Made by a program: the position numbers and the translations under genes. Positions 7,532 to 15,713 of a stretch of DNA of 25,381 nt are shown in pieces; the first letter of the stretch is position 1, and each line of letters starts with the position of its first letter. A model generated the notes under the pieces. The model worked only from the letters and a program-made list of their open reading frames with translations. It was not told the DNA's origin and did no database searches. Source of the stretch: JAYPWI01 sp038135065 (GTDB lineage Bacteria > Actinomycetota > Acidimicrobiia > Acidimicrobiales > Poriferisodalaceae); assembly GCA_038135065.1 (NCBI GenBank), contig JAYPWI010000043.1:1-25381 (forward strand). Reading direction: 5' to 3'.

Positions 7532-7535
7532 CGGT

Positions 7536-8684
7536 TCATCCTCCCAGGTCTGCCAGGTCGTCGGCGAACGCCTCGAGGCTGGCCATGTCGTGACCGGACA
7601 CCACCACATCGATGAAGGGGCCGGCGGCCATCATGCCGAGGGTGGGCGGGGCCTGTCCTGCGTTCTCGCCGACCAGGGGATTCATCCAGACGATCCGGTG
7701 GCACAGTCGGCTGAGCCGTTCCATGGCGTCTGCCAAGTCACCGGGGCTGCCCCGGTCGAGGCCATCCGAGCAGATGATCACTGTCGACCCGCGGCTGATA
7801 CCCCGTCGACCCCACCGCCGAATGAAGGCGTCGATCGACTCGCCGATCCGCGTGCCGCCGTCCCAGTCGAGTACCCGTTCGGCGGCGAGTCGCATCGCAT
7901 CGTCGGGGTTGCGCCGATCCAGCACGGTGGTGATCCGGGTCAACCGAGTGCCGAAGCAGAAGACCTCTACCTTTTGGGCGGCCCGCCGCATGGAATAGGC
8001 GAATTGCAGCAGGTTGCGTGAATGGTCGGCCATGGACCCCGACACGTCCAAGATGAGGACCAGGGGTCGCGGGCGCTCCCGCCGGGTAAGGCGGTGCAGG
8101 GTGGGAGCGGGAGGAACTGCTCGCATCGCCTCTCGGGCCATCCTCCTGATGTCGATCACCGGGCCGGAAGGGTCAGGGGCTCGGCGGCGGGTTCGACGGC
8201 GCGGCGGGTTGAGCCTGGTGCGAGCCATGATCCGGCGCAGGGCAGCCAGTTCCTCCGGGGTGCACGAAGAGAAGCGCTTGGTCCGTTGAAGATCCACCCC
8301 CGAGGCCTGGAGACCGAGGACCAGGGGCTGATCGTCGCTCTGCTCGTCGCCCGGTTCGCTGTCGGGGACCTCGAGGGTGCCGGTCGACCCCTGGGGTGTC
8401 GGCCGCTCCGCCGGGTGGTCGGGCTTGGGGGCTCTGGCGGGGTGACCGAGGAGGTAGGTGCGGAAGATTTCGTCGTACAGGGGGATGTGGTCGCGACGGT
8501 GGACGAGGGTCGACCGCCCGGCCCAATACACGTCCTGCGGGTCCGACGCGGTCAACTCGGCGGTTGCGGCACAAAAGGCGAGGATGTCATCCGAGCCCAC
8601 CGGGAGCCCGGCGTCACGAAGCGCGTGTCCGAAGCCCACCAGGCGTTCGACGATGCCGACGGGGGAGTCGTCGAGCTCAGCCAT
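7536..8684 (-). CDS. coxE: CoxE, VWA-domain CO dehydrogenase maturation protein
   Basis: The 382-residue protein belongs to the CoxE/VWA-CoxE family. The N-terminal third is helical (VERLVGFGHALRDAGLPVGS), followed by an acidic/Pro-rich linker near residues 90-125, and then the VWA domain from about residue 205. The metal-ion-dependent adhesion site is intact as DVSGS (Asp213, Ser215, Ser217), with the later Thr and Asp elements in DGGTRIGE and ICSDGLDRG. Family members act with the CoxD AAA+ ATPase to finish the CuSMoO2 centre of apo-CO dehydrogenase. The start at 8684 overlaps the end of coxD by eight bases, typical of the coxDE pair. It lies on the strand opposite to coxMSL, unlike in Oligotropha where coxDE follow coxMSL. 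Confidence 0.92.
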   Translation of the reverse strand: MAELDDSPVGIVERLVGFGHALRDAGLPVGSDDILAFCAATAELTASDPQDVYWAGRSTLVHRRDHIPLYDEIFRTYLLGHPARAPKPDHPAERPTPQGSTGTLEVPDSEPGDEQSDDQPLVLGLQASGVDLQRTKRFSSCTPEELAALRRIMARTRLNPPRRRTRRRAPDPSGPVIDIRRMAREAMRAVPPAPTLHRLTRRERPRPLVLILDVSGSMADHSRNLLQFAYSMRRAAQKVEVFCFGTRLTRITTVLDRRNPDDAMRLAAERVLDWDGGTRIGESIDAFIRRWGRRGISRGSTVIICSDGLDRGSPGDLADAMERLSRLCHRIVWMNPLVGENAGQAPPTLGMMAAGPFIDVVVSGHDMASLEAFADDLADLGG

Positions 8685-9570
8685 CGCTGACCAGGCGAGA
8701 CAGGTCGCCGGTCACCGAATCGAGATCGTCCCGGTCCTTGATCACCGAACCAAGTGTGTCCGCTGCAGTTGCCTGGTCGAGCTCAGCGGCTTCCAGCACG
8801 CCGAGAGCGTCGACCCAGTCGAGGGTCTCGGCCACTCCTGGCGGCTTTGCGAGGTCCATGTCCCGTAGGCGATGAACGGCTGCCACGACCTGGGCGGCCA
8901 GGCGATCGGCGACGTCGGGGGCCCGGAGCTTGACGATGGCCAACTCCTCCTCCAGAGAGGGGTAGCCGATCCAGTGATACAGGCAGCGGCGCTTGAGCGC
9001 ATCGTGGAGCTCACGGGTTCGGTTGGAGGTGAGCACGACAAGGGGACGCTGCTCTGCGACTACTGTCCCAACCTCGGGGATGGTCACCTGAAAATCCGAC
9101 AGCAACTCGAGAAGGAAGGCTTCGAATTCGTCGTCGGCCCGGTCGATCTCGTCGATGAGGAGGACGGCGTTGCCGCCGGACCGTACGGCCTGGAGTAGCG
9201 GCCGTTCGAGCAGGAACTCTGACCGGTACAGGCCTCCGACCGTGGTCTCGTCGGACAGTTCCCGCTCGGACAGGGCCCGGACGTGCAGCATCTGGCGCGC
9301 GTAGTCCCACTCGTAGAGGGCCTGGTGGGTATCGATGCCCTCGTAGCACTGAAGCCGTATCAACTCGCGCCCGGTGAGTCGTGCGAGGCACTTGGCAAGT
9401 TCGGTCTTACCGACGCCGACCTCGCCTTCCAGCAGCAATGGGCGTCCGAGGCGCAAGCCGATGAAGGTGGCGGTGGCCAGGCCGCGGCCGGCCAGGTATC
9501 CCTCGCCAGCCAGCATGTCCTGCAGCTCTGCCACCCCGGTTGGAGATCCGGTCGTTGGCTGGTCGGTCAT
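8677..9570 (-). CDS. coxD: CoxD, MoxR-type AAA+ ATPase for CO dehydrogenase maturation
   Basis: The 297-residue AAA+ protein has Walker A GEVGVGKT at residues 49-56, Walker B LLIDEID with Asp140 and Glu141, and the sensor-1 segment VVLTSNRTREL, all in MoxR/CoxD order. CoxD is known to be needed for sulfur and copper insertion into the Mo site, probably by ATP-driven remodelling of the apo-enzyme with CoxE. I chose the ATG at 9570 because family similarity begins soon after it. A longer frame to 9675 would overlap the upstream small gene with unrelated sequence. The ribosome site is weak. Overlap with coxE supports coupled translation. Confidence 0.92.
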   Translation of the reverse strand: MTDQPTTGSPTGVAELQDMLAGEGYLAGRGLATATFIGLRLGRPLLLEGEVGVGKTELAKCLARLTGRELIRLQCYEGIDTHQALYEWDYARQMLHVRALSERELSDETTVGGLYRSEFLLERPLLQAVRSGGNAVLLIDEIDRADDEFEAFLLELLSDFQVTIPEVGTVVAEQRPLVVLTSNRTRELHDALKRRCLYHWIGYPSLEEELAIVKLRAPDVADRLAAQVVAAVHRLRDMDLAKPPGVAETLDWVDALGVLEAAELDQATAADTLGSVIKDRDDLDSVTGDLSRLVSDG

Positions 9571-9584
9571 AGCGGACGGCGAGG

Positions 9585-9851
9585 TCAGTCTGCTGGGCCG
9601 GTGCCGAGGACGAGGTCTCGAAGGGACGCACCACCGGGTGCTGCCTTGCCCTCGGCTTCGAGCAGTCGCCGCCACGAGCCAGCGAGGTCACCGCCGTCGT
9701 CGGCGATGCCATCGAAGGTGAACTCCCGGGCGTTCCGGCACACCTTGGTCGGGCTGCAGTCAGGAGCGAAGTCGGTATCGGTGGCCTGGCCCCACACGTC
9801 GTCGAGGGCGGGGGCCCCGGTCGAGGTGGCGGGAGCGTCGGGGCTGGTCAT
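9585..9851 (-). CDS. Small unknown protein between xdhC-like gene and coxD
   Basis: The 88-residue protein is not recognised. It has a Ser/Thr/Ala/Pro-rich start, then LDDVWGQATDTDFAPDCSPTK, two cysteines six residues apart (DCSPTKVC), a segment REFTFDGIADDGGDLAGSW, and a C-terminal helix (WRRLLEAEG). No signal peptide or membrane span is seen. It lies 14 bases before coxD and 21 bases after the xdhC-like gene, on the same strand, so it is probably in the same transcript. The cysteine pair could bind metal, but that is speculation. The reading frame is short; support comes from its position filling the operon gap exactly. Confidence 0.6.
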   Translation of the reverse strand: MTSPDAPATSTGAPALDDVWGQATDTDFAPDCSPTKVCRNAREFTFDGIADDGGDLAGSWRRLLEAEGKAAPGGASLRDLVLGTGPAD

Positions 9852-9872
9852 GCGGCCAAGCCTATCGGCCGT

Positions 9873-10760
9873 TCAGGAGGGTGCGTCCTGTTGGGCTGCA
9901 GCGGTGTGCCGACGAGCGGCGATCATCTCTGCCACCACGGCGATGCCCACCTCGGCCGGGTCACGAGCGCCGATGTCCAGCCCGGCCGGAGCCCGCACCC
10001 GCCCGACCTCGGTGACGCCCCGGTAGGCCAGCCAGTCCTGGCGCGCCTCCAAGATTCGCGCCGGTCCGAGGGACCCGATGTAGCCGGTGCGGGAGCCCAG
10101 GGCGGCCTGCAACACCCGCCCGGTGGCCTCGATGTCGTGGCCCACCACGACCACACCGTCGATCGGTGACAGGGTGGCAACGAGCCCGATGGCCGTCTCG
10201 GGCCCTTCGCTCGCCGTCACCTGCCATCCGACGAACTCGCCGGCTGCGGCAACCCCTCGGGCCATGGGCCCGGGGCCGACCACCACGAGGTTCGGCCGAG
10301 GCGCCCACACGGTGGTGATCCGGTTCTCGTCGACGCTCGAGGACTGCTCATCGGGGTCGCTCAGCTCGCTGGCGAGGATCTCGGTGCCGTCGAGGTCGAG
10401 GGTCAATGTGACGGGTTCTCGTGCGATCAGGCGCTCCCAGAGCTCAGGTGGGAGGGCATCGGCCGGGGTGATGGCCAGACGAAGCTTGGTGCCCGGCTCG
10501 ACCCCGATGAGGGGTGCTTCGTGCGGACCGAGTTGGAGGGTCAGAAGTTGACCGCGGGAGGGATGGGCGGCGGCCCACTCGATCAACCGGCTGTCCAGCG
10601 CCCCGCCCAACAAGGCACCGAGACGCCCTCCGCCGGGGGTGATGGCCACCGCATCGGCCGAATCGAAGCGTGGCGTGATGGCCGTGTCGAGGTTCCAGGC
10701 AACGTCGACCCGGGTTCCGCTGCGAAGACAGGCTGCCACGCTCACTGCGATCCCGAACAC
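9873..10760 (-). CDS. XdhC/CoxF-like maturation protein, second paralogue
   Basis: The 295-residue protein is a diverged XdhC/CoxF-type factor. The C-terminal half carries the XdhC Rossmann-like domain: LVVVGPGPMARGVAAAGEF near residue 160, VVVVGHDIEA, and the family signature RAPAGLDIGARDPAEVGIAV near the end. The N-terminal domain is recognisable (VAWNLDTAI, TPGGGRLGALLGGALD), but the GGC-type loop of XdhC reads GGALD, so the usual cysteine is missing. It may pair with the YHS-bearing XdhC homologue encoded at 3814-4740. The start is uncertain: the GTG at 10760 has GGAGGG almost touching it, and a GTG six or eight codons downstream is possible. It is the first gene of the minus-strand operon. 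Confidence 0.85.
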   Translation of the reverse strand: MFGIAVSVAACLRSGTRVDVAWNLDTAITPRFDSADAVAITPGGGRLGALLGGALDSRLIEWAAAHPSRGQLLTLQLGPHEAPLIGVEPGTKLRLAITPADALPPELWERLIAREPVTLTLDLDGTEILASELSDPDEQSSSVDENRITTVWAPRPNLVVVGPGPMARGVAAAGEFVGWQVTASEGPETAIGLVATLSPIDGVVVVGHDIEATGRVLQAALGSRTGYIGSLGPARILEARQDWLAYRGVTEVGRVRAPAGLDIGARDPAEVGIAVVAEMIAARRHTAAAQQDAPS

Positions 10761-10799
10761 CCCTCCACGCTAGCCAGCGAGAGGCGGCCGTAACGACGC

Positions 10800-11597
10800 T
10801 CAGCGGGGTACGTCCCCTTTGATGGAGATGCGATGCAGGAGCCGGGTCTGTTCGCCGTAGTCATGGATGGCGTAGTGCATGGTGCACCTGTTGTCCCACA
10901 TCACCACGTCGCCTGCTGACCAGCGATGGCGATAGATCCGATCGGGGTTCGTCGAATGTTCGTACAGGAAGGTGATCAGGGGAAGGCTCTCGGCGGCCGT
11001 CATGTTCTCGAACCGTCGCATGGTGTCCCCCGGATGCCCCACGTACAGGGAGCGGCGGCCTGTCTCGGGGTGGGTGCGGACCACCGGATGGAGGCTGCAG
11101 GGGATGTCGTCGGTCGACCCGACCAGGCCGGCAAGCCGGGTGCCCGCAAACTCAGCGCGAACCCCCTCGAGGAGCGCCTTCATACCCTCCGAGAGCGAGT
11201 CGTAGGCCAGGTACTGATTCGACCACATGGTGTCGCCCCCCAGAGGGACTTCCCGCGCCGACAGGATGGTGGCGGCCGGCGGGCTGGGTAAGAACGTCGA
11301 GTCGGAATGCCAGTTCTCGGTGACGGTGTGTGCCTTACCCCGGTTGGTCAGGGGGAGTACCCCGGGATGGTCGTCGAGGTAGGTCACATAGGGGCTCACC
11401 GAGAACTCGCCCCAGCGGGCACCGAACGCTTCGTGCTCCTCCACGGACAGATGCTGGTCGGGAAACACCAGGACAGAATGGGTGGCGAACGCGGCCCGGA
11501 TCTCGGCGAACTGCCCGTCGCTCACGGATCCGAGGTCGAGACCGGTCACGGCAGCACCCACGTTCGGACTGACCGGCGTGATGGTCAGTGACCCCAT
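10800..11597 (-). CDS. TauD/TfdA-family 2-oxoglutarate/Fe(II) dioxygenase
   Basis: The 265-residue protein is a TauD/TfdA-family hydroxylase, which uses O2 and 2-oxoglutarate to oxidise a small substrate such as a sulfonate or aryloxy acid. The iron ligands are complete: His97 and Asp99 (NWHSDSTF) and His241 (TMHYAIHDY), with the 2-oxoglutarate-binding Arg252 eleven residues later and Arg256 after it. The ATG at 11597 has AAAGGGA upstream; an earlier in-frame ATG at 11666 adds an Arg-rich stretch unlike the family. It is 39 bases from the xdhC-like gene start side and on the same strand, but is not a cox gene. The true substrate cannot be decided from the motifs; taurine is not implied. Confidence 0.88.
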   Translation of the reverse strand: MGSLTITPVSPNVGAAVTGLDLGSVSDGQFAEIRAAFATHSVLVFPDQHLSVEEHEAFGARWGEFSVSPYVTYLDDHPGVLPLTNRGKAHTVTENWHSDSTFLPSPPAATILSAREVPLGGDTMWSNQYLAYDSLSEGMKALLEGVRAEFAGTRLAGLVGSTDDIPCSLHPVVRTHPETGRRSLYVGHPGDTMRRFENMTAAESLPLITFLYEHSTNPDRIYRHRWSAGDVVMWDNRCTMHYAIHDYGEQTRLLHRISIKGDVPR

Positions 11598-11682
11598 GTC
11601 GATCCCTTTCGTTCGTGGATCCAGGACGCACCGCCCCCGAGAGCGGCCCCTTTGCCATGATCCCACGACACGACGCCCTCGT

Positions 11683-12462
11683 TCACGCCCAGAGCCCGCC
11701 GTTCACATGGATGGTTTGCGCAGTGATGTAGCTCGCCGCCGGTCCGGACAGGAACAGGGCGGTTGCTACGACGTCGGCTGGTCGTCCGATGCGTCCCAGC
11801 GGGATGCCAGCCACGACGGCGTCTGGGTCAAGATTGCGGGCCCGTCGTTCTCGACCGGTCCCCCCGTCGAGGAACTCGGTGTCGACCAGACCCGGGGCGA
11901 CGGCGTTGACCCGAATGGTCGGGCTGCATTCGGTGGCAAGGGCACGGGTGAGGTTGATCAGCCCGGCTTTGGCCGTTGCGTAGGGGCCGTACCCCGGGTG
12001 ACGGACCAGCACCCCGAAGGTGGACGAGGTGTTCACCAGGGTCGGAGCCGTTCCCTGGCGGAGCAGGGGGATGCCGTGGCGGGCCACCAGGAACGCGCTA
12101 GTGAGGCATCCGTCGATGACTTCCTGCCAGGCGTCGATCTCCATCTCCTCGACGGGCACTCGGGTGGTGGTGAACCCGACGAAGTTCACGATGTGGTCGA
12201 TAGCGCCCCACTGCTGGCCTACCGATTGAAAGGCGTCGCGAACCTGTTCGGGATCGGTGGCATCGCACGCCACGGCGAGGGCGTCGTCGTCCAGCGGGTA
12301 CTCCTCGAACGCCCGGGGGAGATCGATGACGGCAACCCGCAGATCGAGGGCGTTGGCGGTCTCCACCAGGGCCCTGCCCATACCGCCCCGGCCGCCGACC
12401 ACGACCAGACGTGACCCCGCTGGGGGAGTCATGGTGACGAGAGGGGCTGGCTGGTGGTTCAT
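11683..12462 (-). CDS. Short-chain dehydrogenase/reductase (SDR)
   Basis: The 259-residue protein is a classical SDR oxidoreductase using NAD(P). The cofactor loop is GGRGGMG at residues 23-29, with Asp47 at the end of the second strand favouring NAD. The catalytic set is Ser146 or Ser147 (NTSS), Tyr161 and Lys165 (YATAK). The usual NNAG segment reads NFVG. PGLVDTEF and the C-terminal HVNGGLWA are family signatures. GAGG lies about eight bases before the ATG. It lies 85 bases upstream of the dioxygenase on the same strand, so the two may be co-transcribed; a shared pathway is possible but not shown. Confidence 0.9.
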   Translation of the reverse strand: MNHQPAPLVTMTPPAGSRLVVVGGRGGMGRALVETANALDLRVAVIDLPRAFEEYPLDDDALAVACDATDPEQVRDAFQSVGQQWGAIDHIVNFVGFTTTRVPVEEMEIDAWQEVIDGCLTSAFLVARHGIPLLRQGTAPTLVNTSSTFGVLVRHPGYGPYATAKAGLINLTRALATECSPTIRVNAVAPGLVDTEFLDGGTGRERRARNLDPDAVVAGIPLGRIGRPADVVATALFLSGPAASYITAQTIHVNGGLWA

Positions 12463-12800
12463 GCGGTACCTCGCTGGCGGCTGCAGTCGAGTATCGCATT
12501 ACGAGGCAACGAGGCGACCCAGGCGGTGATCGTGAGCCTTCTGTTGCTCCGCCGAGTTCGAGCGTCGCCATCCGCCGCACCCGTCGTACCTGCACCATCG
12601 AGCAACCTGGACCCCTGCGAGGCCGAGCGATCTGTGAGCGCCCCGTGGATCGAAGCGGACAACGGACGGAATTGGGCGTACAGCACGGTGGGCTCGGAGC
12701 AGGCTGCGATCGATCTCGTCGTGTCACTCAGCCCCGACGTCGAGGTCATCGACGACGCTCGCAGCGGGCAATCGGTTGGCAGCGTTGGCTTCGGCTGTGA
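12463..12800. other. 338-base stretch with no supported gene
   Basis: Short open frames cross this stretch on both strands, including a 96-codon minus frame reaching 12749 and a plus frame running to 13101, but none has recognisable family sequence, a good ribosome site or sensible composition. It must include the promoter for the SDR/dioxygenase pair reading away at 12462. No hairpin, repeat or RNA gene is evident. Confidence 0.5.
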
Positions 12801-13157
12801 TCAGCCAGCTACCCGACGGCGGATCTCGGCGAGCAGCTCATCGGGTCGGCCGCGGAACCGAGCGATGTCGTCTGCCTCCAGAACGACCTCCCAACCGGCG
12901 GGGCCGTCGGCCACGAAACAGGGCAGACGGGGGGCTGCGGCCAACTGTTCGGCGGTCGCCTCGTCACGATGGACCACACGCACGTCGAAGCCGCAGGCTC
13001 GTCGGGCAGACCTCCACGATGACTTGCCCCGCGGATTCCAGCCGTGGGTGATGTCACAGAGGGCGCAGTCGTTTCGCCCGACCAGTTTGGCCAGCGTGTA
13101 GCGCAGCTCACCCGAGAGTGAGCCGTCTGCGTTGTAGATACCGATGACCGGTGCCAT
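12801..13157 (-). CDS. Conserved small protein with CALCDITHG motif
   Basis: The 118-residue protein begins VIGIYNADGSLSGELRYTL and has the cysteine motif CALCDITHG near residues 31-39, then RACGFDVRVVHRDE, LPCFVAD and a final helix. This looks like a small, widespread bacterial family of unknown role that I recall by its N-terminus and CxxC segment; the order of strands and helices and the CxxC are reminiscent of thioredoxin-like folds. A redox or metal role is therefore possible, not established. No signal or membrane helix is present. It stands alone, 51 bases from the stop of the adjacent lipoprotein gene on the same strand. Confidence 0.78.
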   Translation of the reverse strand: MAPVIGIYNADGSLSGELRYTLAKLVGRNDCALCDITHGWNPRGKSSWRSARRACGFDVRVVHRDEATAEQLAAAPRLPCFVADGPAGWEVVLEADDIARFRGRPDELLAEIRRRVAG

Positions 13158-13208
13158 GTGACCAGCCTAGGGAACGTCGTTCCAGCTCCTGCGAGAGCCC
13201 CGCCGAGA

Positions 13209-13934
13209 TCAGTGACAGATGTCGACGACCAAACGCGGCGGCCCTGAGAGGGTGAATACGTTGAACGGGGTCTGGGAGTCGGCGGACACGAACCAGGTGA
13301 CATAGCCCTCGTAGTCCCCGGCCATCTCGGCCTCGACAAGGTTGACGGCACCGATGGAGGCTCCCGAGAACTCCTGGGGTCCGCTGTACCACTCTGCAGG
13401 GTCCGCAATCGCCCAGCCCGCAGAGCCGAGGAAGCGAACCTCCAGGAAGGCGCTGCCAGCGATGTCGACGGGCTCTCCACTGCCGTCGTGGAGGGGCGTT
13501 CCGCTGATCCATCCGATGCTCCAGCCGGCGGGCACCCTGCCCGTTTCCTCGAACTCGACCACGAAGCGGTCGTAGCCCGGATGGGTGCCGATGCGAACTT
13601 CCTGCTGCAGGGCCCGACCCGGGGCCGACGACGCGGCACCGGGCCATCCGGCGGTCACATTGGCCGCCGTGGACCACGACGGATCACACGATGGCACCGT
13701 GGTGGTCGGGGCGGCCGTGGTCGGGGCCGCCGTGGTCGGGGCGGCCGTGGTGGGCGCAGCCGTGGTGGCCGCGGGCGCAGCCGTGGTGGTGGGGGTGGGC
13801 GCGCTGGTCGGGGTGGTGCCATCGGCTGCGACGGTGGTGGTGCCACCGTCCTCGGCCACGGACACGTCCTTGTCGGACGAACCGCCACAGGCCGCAGCGA
13901 GGAGGGCGAAGGTAGCAAGAAGTACGAAACGCAT
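13209..13934 (-). CDS. Secreted lipoprotein with Thr/Pro/Ala repeat linker and AMIN-like domain
   Basis: The 241-residue product starts with a lipoprotein signal (MRFVLLATFALLAAACGGS); Cys16 would carry the lipid. Residues 30-85 form a low-complexity linker rich in Thr, Ala and Pro with a repeated AAPTT unit. Residues 90-241 look like an AMIN-like beta domain (VRIGTHPGYDRFVVEF, then PFNVFTLSGPPRLVVDI). Such proteins sit outside the membrane, and the linker would lift the domain through the cell wall; ligand and role are unknown. The start at 13934 is chosen by the signal peptide; a frame open to 14507 runs antisense into the neighbouring monooxygenase gene and is rejected. The divergent monooxygenase gene starts 75 bases away. 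Confidence 0.85.
   Translation of the reverse strand: MRFVLLATFALLAAACGGSSDKDVSVAEDGGTTTVAADGTTPTSAPTPTTTAAPAATTAAPTTAAPTTAAPTTAAPTTTVPSCDPSWSTAANVTAGWPGAASSAPGRALQQEVRIGTHPGYDRFVVEFEETGRVPAGWSIGWISGTPLHDGSGEPVDIAGSAFLEVRFLGSAGWAIADPAEWYSGPQEFSGASIGAVNLVEAEMAGDYEGYVTWFVSADSQTPFNVFTLSGPPRLVVDICH
13702..13782. repeat. 15-bp tandem repeat inside the lipoprotein gene
   Basis: Three near-perfect copies of the unit GTGGTCGGGGCGGCC (plus-strand sense) begin at 13702, 13717 and 13732, with a weaker copy at 13747 and a degenerate tail to about 13782. The length is a multiple of three, so it encodes the AAPTT linker units and copy-number changes keep the frame. Confidence 0.85.
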
Positions 13935-14009
13935 ACGGGTCCTGTCGGCGGGAACGTCGAAGTGTTGATCGGTAGCATCGTCAGTGAGCCAGATGACGGG
14001 AGATCTGCC

Positions 14010-15632
14010 ATGAGCGAGGCCGCACAGCGGGAACACCACGAGGTGATCGTCCTCGGCGCCGGGGTGTCGGGTATCTACCAGATCAAATGCCTGACCGATA
14101 TCGGGGTCGATGCGCTGGTGCTCGAGGCCGACGACGACCTCGGGGGCACCTGGTACCGCAACCGCTACCCGGGGGCCCGATTCGACTCGGAGAGCTATAC
14201 CTACGGCTACTCGTTCTCCCGAGAGCTGCTGGACGAGTGGCACTGGAAGGAACGGTTCTCGGCCCAACCGGAGAACCTGCGCTACCTGAACTATGTGGCC
14301 GACAAGTTCGATCTCCGCCGGCACATGCGCTTCGGGTGCCGGGTCAGTTCGATGCGCTGGGTGGAGGAGGAGCGCATCTGGCACCTCGACCTGGTGGATG
14401 GACCTGCATTCAGCGCCCGTTTCGTGATCACCAGCGTGGGACCCCTCTCCATGCCTACCCTGCCGTCGTACCCGGGGATGGACGAGTTCGCCGGGGAGGC
14501 CTTCCATACCTACTTCTGGCCCAAGGAGCCGGTCGATCTGGCCGGCAAGCGGGTCGGCGTGATCGGCACGGGGGCCACAGGGATCCAGGTCATCGCGGAG
14601 ATCGCCGACAAGGTGGGGGAGCTCACCGTGTTCCAGCGCCGTCCGAACTGGAGCACCCCGCTCAACAATGCTCCGATCGACGACGATGAGATGGCTGCGA
14701 TCCGGGACAGGTACGACGAGATCTTCGCCAACTGCGCCGCCTCACCGGGTGGGTTCGAACACGTACCCCGGTGGGGCTTCTGGGATATGTCCGCCGAGGA
14801 GCGCAAGGAGCTGTGGGACCAGCTCTACCAGGAGCCTGGGTTCGCGATCCTGGCCGGAAACTTCGGTGAGATCTTCTTCGACGAGGCCGCCAACCAGGAG
14901 CTGTCGAACTACATCGCCGACCGGATCAGGGGCCGGGTGAACGATCCGGAGCTGGCCGAGAAGCTCATTCCCCGCGACCACGGCTTCGGCCTGCAGCGTC
15001 TGCCCCTCGAGACCCGCTATTTCGAGGCGTACAACCGGGACAACGTGCAGCTCGTGGATCTCCAGTCCACCCCCATCGAGCGGTTCACCTCGACGGGCAT
15101 CACCACCACGGCAGGCCATCACGAGCTGGACCTGATCGTGTACGCCACGGGCTTCGACGCGATCACCGGGGGATATGACCGGCTCCACATCGAGGGTGTC
15201 GGTGGTCAGACCCTGAAGGAGAAGTGGCAGAGCGGCCCGAGCACCTACCTCGGTGTGATGTCACACGGCTTCCCGAACCTGCTCATGGTCGCCGGGCCCC
15301 AGAGCGTGTCGGGATCCACCAACTTCCCCCGCGCCATCGAGACGGGGGTGAACTGGCTCACCGAGTTGATTCGTCACGCCCGCGACAACGACCTCACCCG
15401 TATCGAAGCTGGCGACGAGGCCGAGCGGGGATGGGTGGACGAGGTGGTCAGGGCCCACGAGCGGTTGCTGTTCCGGCGGAGTCAGGGATGGTTCACCGGC
15501 TACAACTCGAACGTGTCGGGCCACCAGGTCGGCACCGTGCGCTATCAGGCCTACTTCGGTGGGGCCCCGCGGTACACGGCCGTCATCGACAGCGAAGCCG
15601 AGGCGGGCTACCCGGCCTTCGAGATGGCCTGA
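14010..15632 (+). CDS. Type I Baeyer-Villiger flavin monooxygenase
   Basis: The 540-residue flavoprotein has two Rossmann motifs, GAGVSG at residues 16-21 (FAD) and GTGATG at 186-191 (NADPH). Between them is a perfect Baeyer-Villiger fingerprint, FxGxxxHxxxWP, at residues 160-171. The FAD-contact segment DDLGGTWYRNRYPG follows the first motif. Such enzymes use NADPH and O2 to turn ketones into esters or lactones; relatives act on cyclic and steroid ketones. The ATG at 14010 has GGGAGA seven bases before it; the frame stays open upstream to 13488, but that part is antisense to the lipoprotein repeat and is not coding. It is divergent from the lipoprotein gene. Substrate is unknown. Confidence 0.93.
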   Translation: MSEAAQREHHEVIVLGAGVSGIYQIKCLTDIGVDALVLEADDDLGGTWYRNRYPGARFDSESYTYGYSFSRELLDEWHWKERFSAQPENLRYLNYVADKFDLRRHMRFGCRVSSMRWVEEERIWHLDLVDGPAFSARFVITSVGPLSMPTLPSYPGMDEFAGEAFHTYFWPKEPVDLAGKRVGVIGTGATGIQVIAEIADKVGELTVFQRRPNWSTPLNNAPIDDDEMAAIRDRYDEIFANCAASPGGFEHVPRWGFWDMSAEERKELWDQLYQEPGFAILAGNFGEIFFDEAANQELSNYIADRIRGRVNDPELAEKLIPRDHGFGLQRLPLETRYFEAYNRDNVQLVDLQSTPIERFTSTGITTTAGHHELDLIVYATGFDAITGGYDRLHIEGVGGQTLKEKWQSGPSTYLGVMSHGFPNLLMVAGPQSVSGSTNFPRAIETGVNWLTELIRHARDNDLTRIEAGDEAERGWVDEVVRAHERLLFRRSQGWFTGYNSNVSGHQVGTVRYQAYFGGAPRYTAVIDSEAEAGYPAFEMA

Positions 15633-15713
15633 CCGGCCGGGCAAGCCGCCCCAGCTGCCCGCATCGTTCTGCACTGTCGACGAATCCCGACTGGCAGCGC
15701 CAGATCGGAGCGG

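Noticed and set aside
12454..13101. 215-codon plus-strand open frame
   Set aside because: No family sequence; it runs antisense over the conserved CALCDITHG protein and lacks a ribosome site.
13951..13978. GGAAC and TAGCAT as promoter parts for the monooxygenase
   Set aside because: The two elements belong to different promoter types and their spacing fits neither.
13488..14009. N-terminal extension of the Baeyer-Villiger monooxygenase
   Set aside because: The extension is Gly/Arg repeat translated antisense from the lipoprotein linker; the FAD motif starts just after the ATG at 14010.
15638..15661. Possible terminator hairpin after the Baeyer-Villiger gene
   Set aside because: CGGGCA and TGCCCG can pair, but the stem is six bases, the loop is long and no T-run follows.
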